A stretch of 34,689 nt of DNA from Oceanospirillaceae bacterium (GTDB lineage Bacteria; Pseudomonadota; Gammaproteobacteria; Pseudomonadales; Balneatricaceae). The stretch covers positions 1 through 34,689 of the forward strand of contig JABSRA010000049.1 of assembly GCA_013215445.1 (NCBI GenBank), written 5' to 3'. The position numbers were made by a program, and so were the translations under genes. Shown here piece by piece: positions 23,875 to 33,711 of this stretch; position 1 is the stretch's first letter; every line of letters begins with the position of its first letter. The notes beneath the pieces are model-generated. The model was not told the origin of the DNA. It saw only the letters and a list, made by a program, of their open reading frames with translations, and did not search any database.

Positions 23875-25482
23875 ATGGCAGAGCAAACTTATACACCTAT
23901 CCGCAGAGCACTGATTAGTGTTTCAGACAAAACCGGCATCGTTGAATTTGCCAGCGCACTGCGTAGCGCAGGCGTTGAAATTCTCTCGACAGGTGGCACT
24001 TTCAAATTATTGACCGACAACAATATCCAAGCCACTGAAGTTTCTGACTACACAGGTTTCCCGGAGATGATGGATGGGCGGGTTAAAACCTTACACCCAA
24101 AGATCCACGGCGGCATATTGGCCCGTAGAGGTATCGACGATCAAATAATGAGCGAGCATGGCATTGAGCCCATCGATATGGTGGTGGTTAACTTATACCC
24201 GTTCAAAGCGACCATTGAGCGCGATGACTGCACCTTGCCTATGGCCATTGAAAACATCGATATCGGTGGCCCTACCATGGTTCGCTCTGCGGCTAAAAAT
24301 CACAAAGATGTCGCTATCGTGGTTAATACTAGTAGCTACTCACATATTCTAGAGCAACTAAAAAATCACCAGGGCCTGACGATGACCGATAGATTTGATC
24401 TAGCGGTTCAAGCTTTTGAACATACTGCCGCCTATGATGGCATGATCGCCAATTACCTAGGCGCTGTCGTCGAGGGACCAACCGCTGCCGACAATACCGA
24501 CGCACCTGTCGATAGCAGTGCTTTCCCACGCACTTTCAACAGTCAGTTTATCAAAGTCCAAGATATGCGTTACGGTGAAAACTCTCATCAGCGCTCGGCT
24601 TTTTATGTAGAGAGCAATCCTGCTGAAACGTCTATCAGCACCGCAACCCAGTTGCAGGGCAAGGCACTCTCTTACAATAACGTTGCCGACACGGATGCCG
24701 CTCTGGAATGTGTTAAATCTTTTGCAGAACCAGCCTGTGTCATCGTCAAACATGCCAATCCTTGTGGTGTCGCCATTGCCAGTGACTTGTTAGGCGCTTA
24801 CAATTTAGCTTACGCAACGGATGCCACCTCAGCTTTTGGCGGCATTATCGCCTTTAACCGCGCCCTAGATGCCGCCACTGCCACGGCTATTATTGAGCGT
24901 CAATTTGTTGAAGTTATCATCGCACCCAGCATTGATGATGCAGCGATTGAAGTGCTGCAAAGCAAACCTAACGTCAGAGTGATGGTCTGCGGCGAGTTTG
25001 CCAACACTCGCATTGGTGGCCTTGATTATAAGCGGGTTAATGGTGGGTTATTGGTACAGGATAGAGACATGGGGGTTATCACTGAAGCCGACCTTAAAAT
25101 TGTCACTAAAGTAACACCGAGCGCCGCGCAAATTAAAGATCTACTATTTTGCTGGAAAATTGCCAAATACGTTAAGTCAAACGCCATTGTCTACGCCAAA
25201 GATGGTCAGAGTATCGGCATCGGCGCCGGTCAAATGAGCCGCGTCTACAGCGCCAAAGTCGCCAATCTTAAAGCGGCTGATGAAGGTTTACAAGTAGCGG
25301 GATCAGTGATGGCCTCCGATGCATTTTTCCCCTTCAGTGACGGTATTGAAGCCGCTGCTGATGCGGGCATTAGCGCCGTTATTCAGCCGGGTGGCTCTAT
25401 GCGTGATAACGAAGTTATCGCCGCTGCTGATAAAGCAGGCATGGCGATGGTATTCACTGGCATGCGTCACTTCAGACACTAA
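23875..25482 (+). CDS. purH: Bifunctional AICAR transformylase / IMP cyclohydrolase
   Basis: The 535-residue protein performs the last two steps of IMP synthesis: formylation of AICAR with 10-formyl-tetrahydrofolate, then ring closure. The N-terminal cyclohydrolase (MGS-like) domain shows [22 protein letters not shown] and [18 protein letters not shown]. The C-terminal transformylase carries [10 protein letters not shown] and a late [10 protein letters not shown]. The length matches the family. purD follows after 15 bases, so purHD is one operon as in Escherichia coli. Confidence 0.96.
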   Translation: MAEQTYTPIRRALISVSDKTGIVEFASALRSAGVEILSTGGTFKLLTDNNIQATEVSDYTGFPEMMDGRVKTLHPKIHGGILARRGIDDQIMSEHGIEPIDMVVVNLYPFKATIERDDCTLPMAIENIDIGGPTMVRSAAKNHKDVAIVVNTSSYSHILEQLKNHQGLTMTDRFDLAVQAFEHTAAYDGMIANYLGAVVEGPTAADNTDAPVDSSAFPRTFNSQFIKVQDMRYGENSHQRSAFYVESNPAETSISTATQLQGKALSYNNVADTDAALECVKSFAEPACVIVKHANPCGVAIASDLLGAYNLAYATDATSAFGGIIAFNRALDAATATAIIERQFVEVIIAPSIDDAAIEVLQSKPNVRVMVCGEFANTRIGGLDYKRVNGGLLVQDRDMGVITEADLKIVTKVTPSAAQIKDLLFCWKIAKYVKSNAIVYAKDGQSIGIGAGQMSRVYSAKVANLKAADEGLQVAGSVMASDAFFPFSDGIEAAADAGISAVIQPGGSMRDNEVIAAADKAGMAMVFTGMRHFRH

Positions 25483-25497
25483 ATTAAGGGCAATACA

Positions 25498-26784
25498 ATG
25501 AATATACTAATTATAGGGGCTGGTGGTCGTGAACACGCACTCGCTTGGTCCGCTGCAAAAGACCCCAAGGTTGCTAAAGTCTTTGTCGCACCCGGCAATG
25601 GCGGTACCGCCAACGAGCCTAAAATGCAAAATGTCGCCATTGACAATGCCGACTCAGCGGCACTGATTACCTTTGCCAGAGACAACCAAGTCACCCTGAC
25701 CATTGTCGGTCCTGAAGCGCCATTGGTAGCCGGTATTGTCGACGATTTTAGAGCCGCTGGATTGAAAATTTTTGGCCCCAGCGCCAAGGCTGCACAATTG
25801 GAGGGCTCTAAAGTCTTTAGTAAAGATTTTTTAGCGCGCCATAATATCCCCTCTGCGGCCTATGCAAACTTCACTGATATTGAGTTGGCGCTCGCCTACC
25901 TGGAAAAAGTGGGAGCTCCCATTGTTATCAAAGCAGACGGCTTAGCGGCAGGCAAAGGAGTCATCGTTGCCATGACGCTAGCAGAGGCACAAGCTGCTGT
26001 ACGCGATATGCTAGCGGGTAACAAGTTCGGTGACGCCGGATCACGAGTGGTTATCGAGGAGTTCTTAGAAGGTGAAGAGGCGTCCTTTATCGTGATGGTA
26101 GATGGCGACAATGTATTACCGATGGCGACCAGCCAAGATCACAAGCGTGTCGGCAATGGTGATACCGGTCCTAACACTGGTGGAATGGGGGCATATTCAC
26201 CGGCACCGGTGGTTAACGCTGACGTTCATCAGCGCATCATGGATGAAGTCATTATGCCGACCGTGCGTGGCATGAAAGCCGAAGGCAACGAGTATACCGG
26301 CTTCCTCTACGCCGGATTGATGATTGATCAGCAGGGACAACCGAAAGTCATTGAATTTAACTGTCGCTTTGGAGACCCTGAAACTCAGCCAATCATGCTT
26401 AGATTGCAAACCAGTATTGTTGACATGTGTCTCGCCGCTCTGGATAAATCCTTTGATAAGCTTAGCGTTTGTTGGGACCCACGACCCGCTGTCGGCGTGG
26501 TCATGGCCTCAGGCGGCTACCCTGAGAATTACGCCAAAGGCGATGAAATCACCATTGAGACCGAGCAAAGTGATACTTGCAAGGTCTTCCATGCAGGTAC
26601 TGCCATCGCAGAGGGTAAGCTGATCAGTTCTGGCGGACGGGTGCTGTGCATTGCCGCATTAGGGGAGAGCGTTACCGATGCGCAACGCAACGCCTACCAA
26701 GGTGTAGCAAAAATAAAATGGAATCAAGCTTTCTATCGTACTGATATAGCCTACCGCGCTATCGAGCGAGAGAACAAAGCATAA
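25498..26784 (+). CDS. purD: Phosphoribosylamine-glycine ligase
   Basis: The 428-residue ATP-grasp enzyme joins phosphoribosylamine with glycine to give GAR in purine synthesis. It begins with [15 protein letters not shown] and carries [12 protein letters not shown] (nucleotide site), [21 protein letters not shown] and [14 protein letters not shown]. The length is standard and all key regions are intact. It is the second gene of the purHD operon. A structured repeat-like element starts within 10 bases of its stop. Confidence 0.96.
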   Translation: MNILIIGAGGREHALAWSAAKDPKVAKVFVAPGNGGTANEPKMQNVAIDNADSAALITFARDNQVTLTIVGPEAPLVAGIVDDFRAAGLKIFGPSAKAAQLEGSKVFSKDFLARHNIPSAAYANFTDIELALAYLEKVGAPIVIKADGLAAGKGVIVAMTLAEAQAAVRDMLAGNKFGDAGSRVVIEEFLEGEEASFIVMVDGDNVLPMATSQDHKRVGNGDTGPNTGGMGAYSPAPVVNADVHQRIMDEVIMPTVRGMKAEGNEYTGFLYAGLMIDQQGQPKVIEFNCRFGDPETQPIMLRLQTSIVDMCLAALDKSFDKLSVCWDPRPAVGVVMASGGYPENYAKGDEITIETEQSDTCKVFHAGTAIAEGKLISSGGRVLCIAALGESVTDAQRNAYQGVAKIKWNQAFYRTDIAYRAIERENKA

Positions 26785-26792
26785 TAGTTGTG

Positions 26793-27143
26793 CACTAAGG
26801 AAGTAGCGAATAAGCCCCCAAATGTTCCCTGTGCTTCTTGTAAGGTAAGTCTAAGCGGTTAATACCCATAAAGAGGGGCACTCTGATCCGCGGAAGAATG
26901 GACGCGAATGGCTAGTCCTTTACAAGCGTTCTGACAAAGCAAATGCAGATGAAACAAGATTTCATCTCTGTTGATCGCTTAGCTTTCTTTTAAAACGTAA
27001 CCACCCTGCGGGGCGTACAGGATAGTCCGTGCTCTTTGTTAATGGCTTTCGCCGGGCAACCAGCCCACCTGTAGCCATTGCCTCAATCACAAACAATCCT
27101 GTACGCCAGGGGCGCTTGGGACTTGTTCGCTGCTTCCTTCGTG
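26793..27143. repeat. 351-bp structured element with terminal inverted repeats (MITE-like)
   Basis: Its ends, 26793-26821 and 27116-27143, are imperfect inverted repeats of about 28 bases with about 24 matches (core AAGGAAG-N-AGCGAA-N-AAG). Inside are nested perfect repeats: GGCGTACAGGAT (27012-27023) with ATCCTGTACGCC (27096-27107), AATGGCT with AGCCATT between them, and a separate AGATGAAA-N5-TTTCATCT hairpin (26947-26967). I saw no clear target-site duplication. A 66-codon - strand frame (26962-27162, GTG start, very rich in Arg/Lys, ending in FKRKLSDQQR) runs through it; it may be a passenger of the structure rather than a gene. Copy number cannot be judged here. Confidence 0.5.
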
Positions 27144-27203
27144 TAAAGTGCCTACAAACCACATTTCAAGTTGAAAACCCTCAGCAGCTATAAACGTAAA
27201 TTA

Positions 27204-29885
27204 ATGGGTCTAATCATGCTACCTAATGCAATAGTTTCTCTGCTCCGGCACAGGAAACTACCCCGTAGACTATTCATTAGTGGATTCTTGTTGCTCTCTA
27301 TTTTCCTCGCCGAAACCTGGCTCGAATCCCTGATTGTGCACCACTATCAGCAAAATGAAAGAGTCAAAACATTGCAGCGTTTAAGTGTGGTCAGAGCCAA
27401 TCTTGAGACAATATTGAACAATAATTTATCTCTGCTTAAGGGCATGAGTATTGCCATTGCCTCGCAGCCAGCATTGGATCAGGCCTCATTTGATCGCTAC
27501 GCCAAGCAAATTCTGCGCAGTGAAACCCTCCTGCTTAACCTCGCCGCTGCACCGGATATGGTAGTCAAATTTGTCTATCCTCTTGAAGGCAACGAAAAAG
27601 TACTAGGATTGGATTATTTTAAGCATAAACAACAGCGAATGGAGGCACTGAAGGTGAGAAATTCACGTTCTTTGGTGATAGCGGGGCCTGTTGATCTCGT
27701 GCAGGGAGGGCGGGCTTTTATAGGCCGTGCGCCTATTTTTTATGTTGATGAAATCACTCAAAAAGAACGGTTTTGGGGCATACTGTCAGCCCCCATGAAA
27801 ATTGATAGGGTGCTCAACGCCGCGGGTTTTTTTGAATTAGAGCAACAACAAGCTATTTCGCTGCGCAAAAAAGGTACCCCAGAGCGGGGTGAAAAACTGA
27901 TTGCTGGGTTCAGTGACGCTTTCAATAGAGCATCGGTCATCACCGAACTATCGATTGCCGGAGAAATCTGGGAACTAGGCGCTAGTTTTGAGCTTAATCC
28001 AGAGAGGCGGACTGATCTCACGGCTTATATTCGGCTGGCATTCACCCTGTTTGGTCTATTGTTTGGGCTCATCCTGTTTCTTATTTGGCGGCGTAGTGAC
28101 GAGCGCAATCGTTTAATAGAACAGTTAACCTATCGTGAGTCAATACTAGAGAGAGTGGGCAGTTTAGCGAGTGTAGGAGGGTGGGAGTACCACAGCACTA
28201 AAGGTTTTACTTTTCTGTCGAATGAAATTTATCATTTACTGGAGCTGCCAAAGTCAGCAGACTTTTTGACGCCCGTTCAGCTACTGGCAATGGTCGATCC
28301 GAATTATCAGCAAAAGTTACTCAAAAATATCGATTTATTACTTAATGACGTAGAGTCTATTGATTTAGAATTACCCATTAAAGGTGCTCTGGGAGCTGAA
28401 AAGTGGCTCCACATTCAGGCATACATTCACGGTGAATCAGCGGATCAACTAATAATACGAGGCGTCGTTCAAGATATAACCGAGCGCAAAGAAAACACCA
28501 ATATTATTCAGCGGCAGGCGAACTATGATCCTCTGACCAAACTGGCCAATCGCACTCTTTTTGATGAAAAATTGGATTACACTGTCGCCAATGCAAAGCG
28601 CACCGGCCAGATATTTGCGCTGCTCTATATAGATTTGGATCGATTTAAATTGATCAACGATTCATTGGGCTCTGGTATCGGCGACAAGTTACTGATCGAA
28701 GTCGCTGCACGTCTACTCGGCTGCATACGTGATTCGGATATCCTCTCGCGGCGTACTGGTGATGAGTTTACTATGATTATCAACCAATTAAATAACAATA
28801 GTGATGTAGAAATCGTTGTTAATAAAGTTGGAGTGGTGTTAAAAGAAGCGTTTTATATCGAGGGGAATCAGATCCATATTGGCGCCAGTATAGGCATAAC
28901 CATTTACCCGATTGATGGGGAAAGCGGCGGTGTATTATTACAGAATGCGGATCAGGGGATGTATTCGGCTAAAGGTAAAGGAGGTAATACTTATTCTTAT
29001 TTTACCTCACAGATGCAGCTGCTCTCTGACCGTCGACTACATCTACATAATGATCTGATAGAGGCGTTAGATAAGAACCGATTAGAAGTTTACTACCAAC
29101 CCATTGTTAATCTGCAAAGTGGGGCGCTGGTAGAATGTGAAGCGCTAATTAGATGGCAGCACCCTAAATTGGGTGCAATTCCCGCAGAAGAGCTAGTCAC
29201 GTTGGCGGAAGATGTGGGTTTGATTGGTCGGTTAGGCAACTTTGTCATGTGCCAGGCACTCTCTGATATAAACGAAATGAACGATAGGCACAATACTAAT
29301 ATTGGGGTGGCTATCAATAAATCTTATCGTGAGTTCATCTCTGCCAATGAAATTGACCCGCTGTGGATAATGCAGTTAAAAAAGGCGGGAGCTCGCACCA
29401 AAATTACCGTGGAAATTACCGAATCTCTGTTGATCGAGAACGATGAGATTTACCAGATGCTGCAAGAATTGCGCAGTGCTGGTATTAAAATTTCGATCGA
29501 TGATTTTGGCACTGGATATTCTTCCCTTAGCTACCTGAGACGTTTTCCTATTGACCAATTAAAAATTGATCGATCTTTTATCAAAGATATTGATACTAAT
29601 AAAGACGAGCTGGCGCTGGTGGATATCATTCTGGCGATGGCCGATAACTTAAGCCTTAAAGTAGTGGCTGAAGGAGTGGAGAACACGGCGCAGTTTACTT
29701 TATTAAGCCAGCGTAATTGCGATTTTTGTCAGGGATATCATATTGCCAGACCTATGCCAATAGCAGACCTGGATCGATGGTTAACGGGGGCTCTGCTGCC
29801 CCACATGGGTAGAGCAACATTACTGACCGAGGCGGTTGTCGCTAAATCTGAAAGATCGGAATCCGTGGACGTTGAATCCCAGTGA
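27204..29885 (+). CDS. Membrane c-di-GMP enzyme: CHASE-PAS-GGDEF-EAL
   Basis: About 893 residues. A membrane helix (about 21-40, FISGFLLLSIFLAETWL) precedes a periplasmic CHASE sensor region (to about 260), a second helix (FTLFGLLFGLILFLIW) and a cytoplasmic PAS domain. In the GGDEF domain the signature reads RRTGDEF, so the first Gly is replaced by Thr and cyclase activity is doubtful. The EAL domain looks complete (ECEALIRWQHP, VEITESLL, IDDFGTGYSS, VVAEGVEN), so the protein is probably a phosphodiesterase degrading cyclic di-GMP in response to an outside signal. The start is uncertain: ATG 27204 or 27216; the frame also opens at TTG 27171. Confidence 0.85.
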   Translation: MGLIMLPNAIVSLLRHRKLPRRLFISGFLLLSIFLAETWLESLIVHHYQQNERVKTLQRLSVVRANLETILNNNLSLLKGMSIAIASQPALDQASFDRYAKQILRSETLLLNLAAAPDMVVKFVYPLEGNEKVLGLDYFKHKQQRMEALKVRNSRSLVIAGPVDLVQGGRAFIGRAPIFYVDEITQKERFWGILSAPMKIDRVLNAAGFFELEQQQAISLRKKGTPERGEKLIAGFSDAFNRASVITELSIAGEIWELGASFELNPERRTDLTAYIRLAFTLFGLLFGLILFLIWRRSDERNRLIEQLTYRESILERVGSLASVGGWEYHSTKGFTFLSNEIYHLLELPKSADFLTPVQLLAMVDPNYQQKLLKNIDLLLNDVESIDLELPIKGALGAEKWLHIQAYIHGESADQLIIRGVVQDITERKENTNIIQRQANYDPLTKLANRTLFDEKLDYTVANAKRTGQIFALLYIDLDRFKLINDSLGSGIGDKLLIEVAARLLGCIRDSDILSRRTGDEFTMIINQLNNNSDVEIVVNKVGVVLKEAFYIEGNQIHIGASIGITIYPIDGESGGVLLQNADQGMYSAKGKGGNTYSYFTSQMQLLSDRRLHLHNDLIEALDKNRLEVYYQPIVNLQSGALVECEALIRWQHPKLGAIPAEELVTLAEDVGLIGRLGNFVMCQALSDINEMNDRHNTNIGVAINKSYREFISANEIDPLWIMQLKKAGARTKITVEITESLLIENDEIYQMLQELRSAGIKISIDDFGTGYSSLSYLRRFPIDQLKIDRSFIKDIDTNKDELALVDIILAMADNLSLKVVAEGVENTAQFTLLSQRNCDFCQGYHIARPMPIADLDRWLTGALLPHMGRATLLTEAVVAKSERSESVDVESQ

Positions 29886-29934
29886 GGTGGTGTTACGTTA
29901 TCATCAGTAACCCGTGGGGATATTGATGGCGTTG

Positions 29935-30756
29935 CTACAAGCCTCGAACCGCCAGTAAAACTCGGTTGTCGAATCGTTGCCAGAGGGTATCAACCTCGGT
30001 AAAACCAGCATCTGCCAAAGCGGCAATATGTAGCGAGGCCAGCGCTTTGCCATAACTTCGATCACGCACCGCGTAATTATTATGATGCTCGTCAAATAGA
30101 GACTGAAGAGAGGGGTCATCAGTCAACCACTGCGCTTCAATGTTGCTCCACCACTGTGAAAAAGTTTCACCTTTGACTCCATTAACGCTCTGTTGGCTTT
30201 GCTGTTCTCTGCTTTGTTGGGCCAATTGGCGGAAGGTGGGTAGCGCCGGTGGGAAACTCATATGATCAGCGTTGAGAAACACCCCACCGGGGCGGATCAA
30301 CTGTGCTATCTCTCGATACACTTCGATTAATCGAGGAGTCGTCAGCCAGTGTAAAGCGGTACTACTTAACACCGCATCTAGGTGCGAGCGACCAAGTTTG
30401 GCGAGAGTCTGTTGTATTTGGACCACCCAATCAGCTTGGTTTAGATCAATCTTAAGCCAGTGTAATCGCCCTTTAGCATCTCCCTGCGTCTCTTTACCGA
30501 GTTTCAACAGCACCGGGTCGTAATCGGCCGCAATCGCTTGAGATTGGGGCAACTTGCTCAATAGTCGTTGGCTTATTGAACCGGGGCCACAAGCCAAGTC
30601 GAGCACGATGCAATCTGCAGGACAAACCTTAGCCACGCAATTTAGCATGATTTGAAAGCGCTCTTCGCGCATCGGTATATGGTACGACTGCTGGTCATCC
30701 CAGCGCTCCATCCAGTGCTGCCAATCAATTTGAGTGCCTAAGGTGTTAATGCCCAT
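29935..30756 (-). CDS. Class I SAM-dependent methyltransferase
   Basis: The 273-residue protein has the SAM-binding motif I VLDLACGPGSISQRL (about 48-62), an acidic motif II (AIAADYD), and a post-motif ALHWLTT typical of trans-aconitate-type and related small-molecule methyltransferases. IRPGGVFLNADH is also characteristic. The acceptor cannot be named. It lies about 60 bases downstream of the siderophore-interacting protein gene on the same strand and may be co-transcribed, so an iron-linked role is possible. Confidence 0.82.
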   Translation of the reverse strand: MGINTLGTQIDWQHWMERWDDQQSYHIPMREERFQIMLNCVAKVCPADCIVLDLACGPGSISQRLLSKLPQSQAIAADYDPVLLKLGKETQGDAKGRLHWLKIDLNQADWVVQIQQTLAKLGRSHLDAVLSSTALHWLTTPRLIEVYREIAQLIRPGGVFLNADHMSFPPALPTFRQLAQQSREQQSQQSVNGVKGETFSQWWSNIEAQWLTDDPSLQSLFDEHHNNYAVRDRSYGKALASLHIAALADAGFTEVDTLWQRFDNRVLLAVRGL

Positions 30757-30817
30757 GTAAATATCCCCTGTAATATCAATATGTTGTTTGGTGTTTGAGC
30801 TGAATGTGTAAGGCGGC

Positions 30818-31609
30818 TTATTGAGCGTTTATCTGTTTAGCATCGGCTTGTCTAATGATTTTATGTTGCTCTTCTGTCACGCCTTTTTTCCAGTAACTAG
30901 ATATATACAGATGGGTTTTATCAATGTTGCAGTCACTTTTTAGATAGTGGCGAATTTTCTGCATCGTGGTGAATTCGCAGGCGATCCAGGCTGATAACTT
31001 GCCAGCGGGTAGCGCCGCTTGCGAGATTGCATGAAACAACGGTGTTGCACTAGAGCCAGAATCTGCATTGATCACCCAGTTGATGGCTATTTTTTCTGGC
31101 TTGGTTAAACTCTGTTTATCAGCCTCAGACTGTATTTCAATAAATACCTGACCTTGCGCCGTAGCAGGCAAGCGCTGCAGATTTTCAAGCAGCGCTGGTA
31201 AAGCGGTCATATCGGCCCCGAGGATAAAAGACTCAGCTTCGGTATTGATGAATTTGGCCGGCCCAGGACCTGAAATTAAAATTTCATCACCGGGCTTAGC
31301 CCCTGATGCCCAAAAGCAGGCAACGCCATGTGCGGCACTATCACTGCCGGTATGTAACACAAAATCTACATCAATTTCATTTTCCTGATAGCGCTGTTTT
31401 ACCACGGTGTAGGTACGCATAACCGGTTTGTCGCCAGTGGTTGAATTGAATAATAACTTGATATAAGCCCCTTGCGCGCCCTGCGGGAAACTCGCTAATT
31501 CACTGCCGTGCAACGTCACACGCCGCATATTAGGGGTAATGTTGTACACCGACTTGACCACTAACGTTCGCTGCACACGGCGATTGGTCACACTGATATT
31601 ATTGTCCAT
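30818..31609 (-). CDS. Siderophore-interacting FAD protein (ViuB/SIP family)
   Basis: The 263-residue protein has an FAD-binding barrel with MRTYTVVKQRYQ and the family segment DFVLHTGSDSAAHGVACFWAS, followed by GDEILISGPGP and the NAD(P)H-binding SIP domain, with FILGADMTALPAL and IACEFTTMQKIRHYL. Such reductases release iron from ferric siderophores in the cytoplasm. The ATG at 31609 has no close ribosome site. A Fur-type box lies 275 bases upstream, which supports control by iron but leaves a long leader. No siderophore receptor gene is visible nearby. Confidence 0.88.
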   Translation of the reverse strand: MDNNISVTNRRVQRTLVVKSVYNITPNMRRVTLHGSELASFPQGAQGAYIKLLFNSTTGDKPVMRTYTVVKQRYQENEIDVDFVLHTGSDSAAHGVACFWASGAKPGDEILISGPGPAKFINTEAESFILGADMTALPALLENLQRLPATAQGQVFIEIQSEADKQSLTKPEKIAINWVINADSGSSATPLFHAISQAALPAGKLSAWIACEFTTMQKIRHYLKSDCNIDKTHLYISSYWKKGVTEEQHKIIRQADAKQINAQ

Positions 31610-32502
31610 AATGCTGCTATCAATACCTTTAAGAGTTAATGAAATACCACGGTCGATAGCAGAGAGTTGGCTGATAGAAGCGCGGTGTTCAATAACACTT
31701 CACCCTTCAAGTGCCGCCATTGGCCACGCATAAAGCCTGTTTAAGCGTTAAACAATTGGCTAGGCAAAACTAAAAATAGTTTTTATTTTAGCCACATTAG
31801 TCGCTGCTCTGCACTCGTTGCTCATAGATATTGACCGGACTTATCTAGATGAGATCAAGTCTCAAAAGAGATTCTACCCATGTGATAATGATTATCAATC
31901 ATAATAACGCATATAACCAAAGTTTCTTTCATTATGTGTTTATTAGAGAATCTTTATGGTAATTGCTCGGCGGTTACTCGATATTTAACAATAAAATTAG
32001 ACTAATATAGACAAGTAGGGGGCTTTCACAGGTAGCAGCTATCAGCCACCGTAGCGTAAAAATAGCTTGAATACGCAACATTTACAGGCCATTAATGGCC
32101 ATCTTGAATGACGTTGCTGCTCAGTTTAATGGGACGTACCTGGAGACTGTTTAATGATTAATAGTTGAACATCTGCGTGTAAATATATCCCAGCTATACA
32201 GCTGTTAAAGAGTGTGTATATACAAAAAGATTAATCATATACATAAAAAAGTAGCTCATTTTTTAGAGTTCGTGATAAAACTGTCATGGTACAGCAGCAG
32301 GCGTATCTTACAGAATTGGTCTATAATTTTGTATGGGGCAGCCGCGAGGGCTGTCACCCCTCCCCAGGCTCAATCACGACACACTAAGACGGATTGAAGC
32401 AATCTAGTAGCGCTAACAATCACCCCCTTAATATGTCAAAATTGGCATTTTTTATTGCTACAAGCTCGTCAATCAAACTCAATCTACGCTTGGTAAAAAT
32501 AT
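31610..32502. other. Long non-coding interval around the Fur box
   Basis: About 890 bases. The left part is the apparent leader of the siderophore-interacting protein gene and holds a 31-codon - strand frame (31636-31731) of doubtful meaning. A 14-bp palindrome GGCCATTAATGGCC lies at 32087-32100. The short + strand frame 32212-32397 has no recognisable content, though its end is GC-rich and may be gene debris. No RNA gene is recognised. Confidence 0.45.
31884..31902 (-). promoter_or_regulatory. Fur box upstream of the siderophore-interacting protein gene
   Basis: On the - strand ATGATTGATAATCATTATC matches the 19-base Fur consensus GATAATGATAATCATTATC at 15 positions, including 13 consecutive ones. 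It would repress the - strand gene at 31609 when iron is plentiful; a + strand target is also possible. Confidence 0.7.
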
Positions 32503-33711
32503 ATGAATGCACTTAAAAGCAGTTTTAAATATCACACCGCTGCGGCTTACTGTCTATTTTTCAGCTGTTTGGTGGTGACAAATACCCAGGCTGTTGGCCC
32601 TGTAGAGACTACCGTCTGTGATTACAGCAGTTGTAGTCAAGTACAGCTAACGTTGACAGCAGCCCCAACATCACAGGGCTTTAGCACTTCGCAGGTCTTA
32701 CAAGTGGTGGAAGATATATTACAAGTCTCAGGCTTAGCGCCAAATTTCGAGGTGGTTGTATCGCCAGAAGTAGGCAATGCCGCGGCGCTTATTCGTCAAG
32801 AACAACGTTATCTGGCCTATAACAAACAGTGGATGAATAGCCTAGAAGGGGATGCAATGAGTAGCTGGCGATTGTACGCGGTGATGGCCCACGAAATTGG
32901 TCATCATTTACAGGGACATACGATAGAAAGCGGTGGCAGTCATCCTAAAACTGAATTGGAAGCAGACAATTATGCAGGCTTTATTTTGGCGGGGTTGGGA
33001 GGCAGTTTAGAAGAGGCATTAATACTTTGGCAGGGTTTATCTAAATCGGGCTCTCGTACTCATCCCCCGAGAGAGCAGCGCCTGCAAGCGGTCACTACGG
33101 GTTGGCAACGCTGGCATTTACTTATGGCTAAAGTGCGTCGGCCAGTTGTTGCGCCACAACCGGACAGCGCGGTTAATAGCGCTCAATACTTGTTGCCTCA
33201 CAGTTATTATTTATCGGTAGAGCAACGAGATATCAATCATTTTAGCCGAGATAAGATTCGCTTGGCGCGCAATGAAATTTACGCCCGTCATGGTTATGAG
33301 TTTAATTCACTAGAGCTACAGCGCTATTTCAAACAGTATGCATGGTATCAGCCCCATACCAAAAAAGTGCAGCTAAATGTTACGGAACGTGAAAATGTGG
33401 CTTTTTTATTAGCGTCAGAGCGCCGCCAACAAAGTGCACCGCAAGTGCAGACTCATACCGTTGTCGGCGGGTATTTAATGCCAGATTCCTCCCGTCGCTA
33501 CTTAACCGCTCAAGAGCTAAGTCACTACTCTCGCAAAAAGTTGCGTTTGATACGCAATGAAATTTTTGCTCGCCACGGTTATGTATTTAACTCAGCAGAT
33601 CTTAACCGCCACTTTCTGGATCAGAGTTGGTATAGAGGTAAAGGTAAGTCTGTGACGCTTTCCAAGATAGAGCAAAACAATGTCAACTTAATAAAAAGGC
33701 TTGAAAAGTGA
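32503..33711 (+). CDS. Exported M48-type metallopeptidase with two YARHG repeats
   Basis: The 402-residue protein starts with a signal peptide (cleavage near TNTQA, about residue 30). The metalloprotease core has HEIGHH (130-135) for zinc and catalysis and the third ligand in ELEADNYAG (151-159), intact M48 features. The C-terminal part carries two YARHG domains: RNEIYARHGYEFNS (256-269) and RNEIFARHGYVFNS (351-364), each with the later W-Y pair. YARHG modules are extracellular and often found with peptidases or wall-linked proteins. The next gene, an M15 peptidase, starts within its stop codon (GTGA), so the two act together, most likely on wall or envelope proteins. The target is unknown. 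Confidence 0.88.
   Translation: MNALKSSFKYHTAAAYCLFFSCLVVTNTQAVGPVETTVCDYSSCSQVQLTLTAAPTSQGFSTSQVLQVVEDILQVSGLAPNFEVVVSPEVGNAAALIRQEQRYLAYNKQWMNSLEGDAMSSWRLYAVMAHEIGHHLQGHTIESGGSHPKTELEADNYAGFILAGLGGSLEEALILWQGLSKSGSRTHPPREQRLQAVTTGWQRWHLLMAKVRRPVVAPQPDSAVNSAQYLLPHSYYLSVEQRDINHFSRDKIRLARNEIYARHGYEFNSLELQRYFKQYAWYQPHTKKVQLNVTERENVAFLLASERRQQSAPQVQTHTVVGGYLMPDSSRRYLTAQELSHYSRKKLRLIRNEIFARHGYVFNSADLNRHFLDQSWYRGKGKSVTLSKIEQNNVNLIKRLEK

Noticed and set aside
26962-27162. 66-codon basic frame as a normal gene
   Set aside because: It runs through the inverted repeats of the structured element and starts with GTG without a clear ribosome site; kept only as part of that element.
32087-32100. 14-bp palindrome GGCCATTAATGGCC as an operator
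   Set aside because: Isolated, far from any gene start (about 400 bases), and short palindromes of this size occur by chance.
32212-32397. 61-codon frame before the M48 peptidase gene
   Set aside because: Starts with a non-ATG codon, no ribosome site, no recognisable motif; low support.
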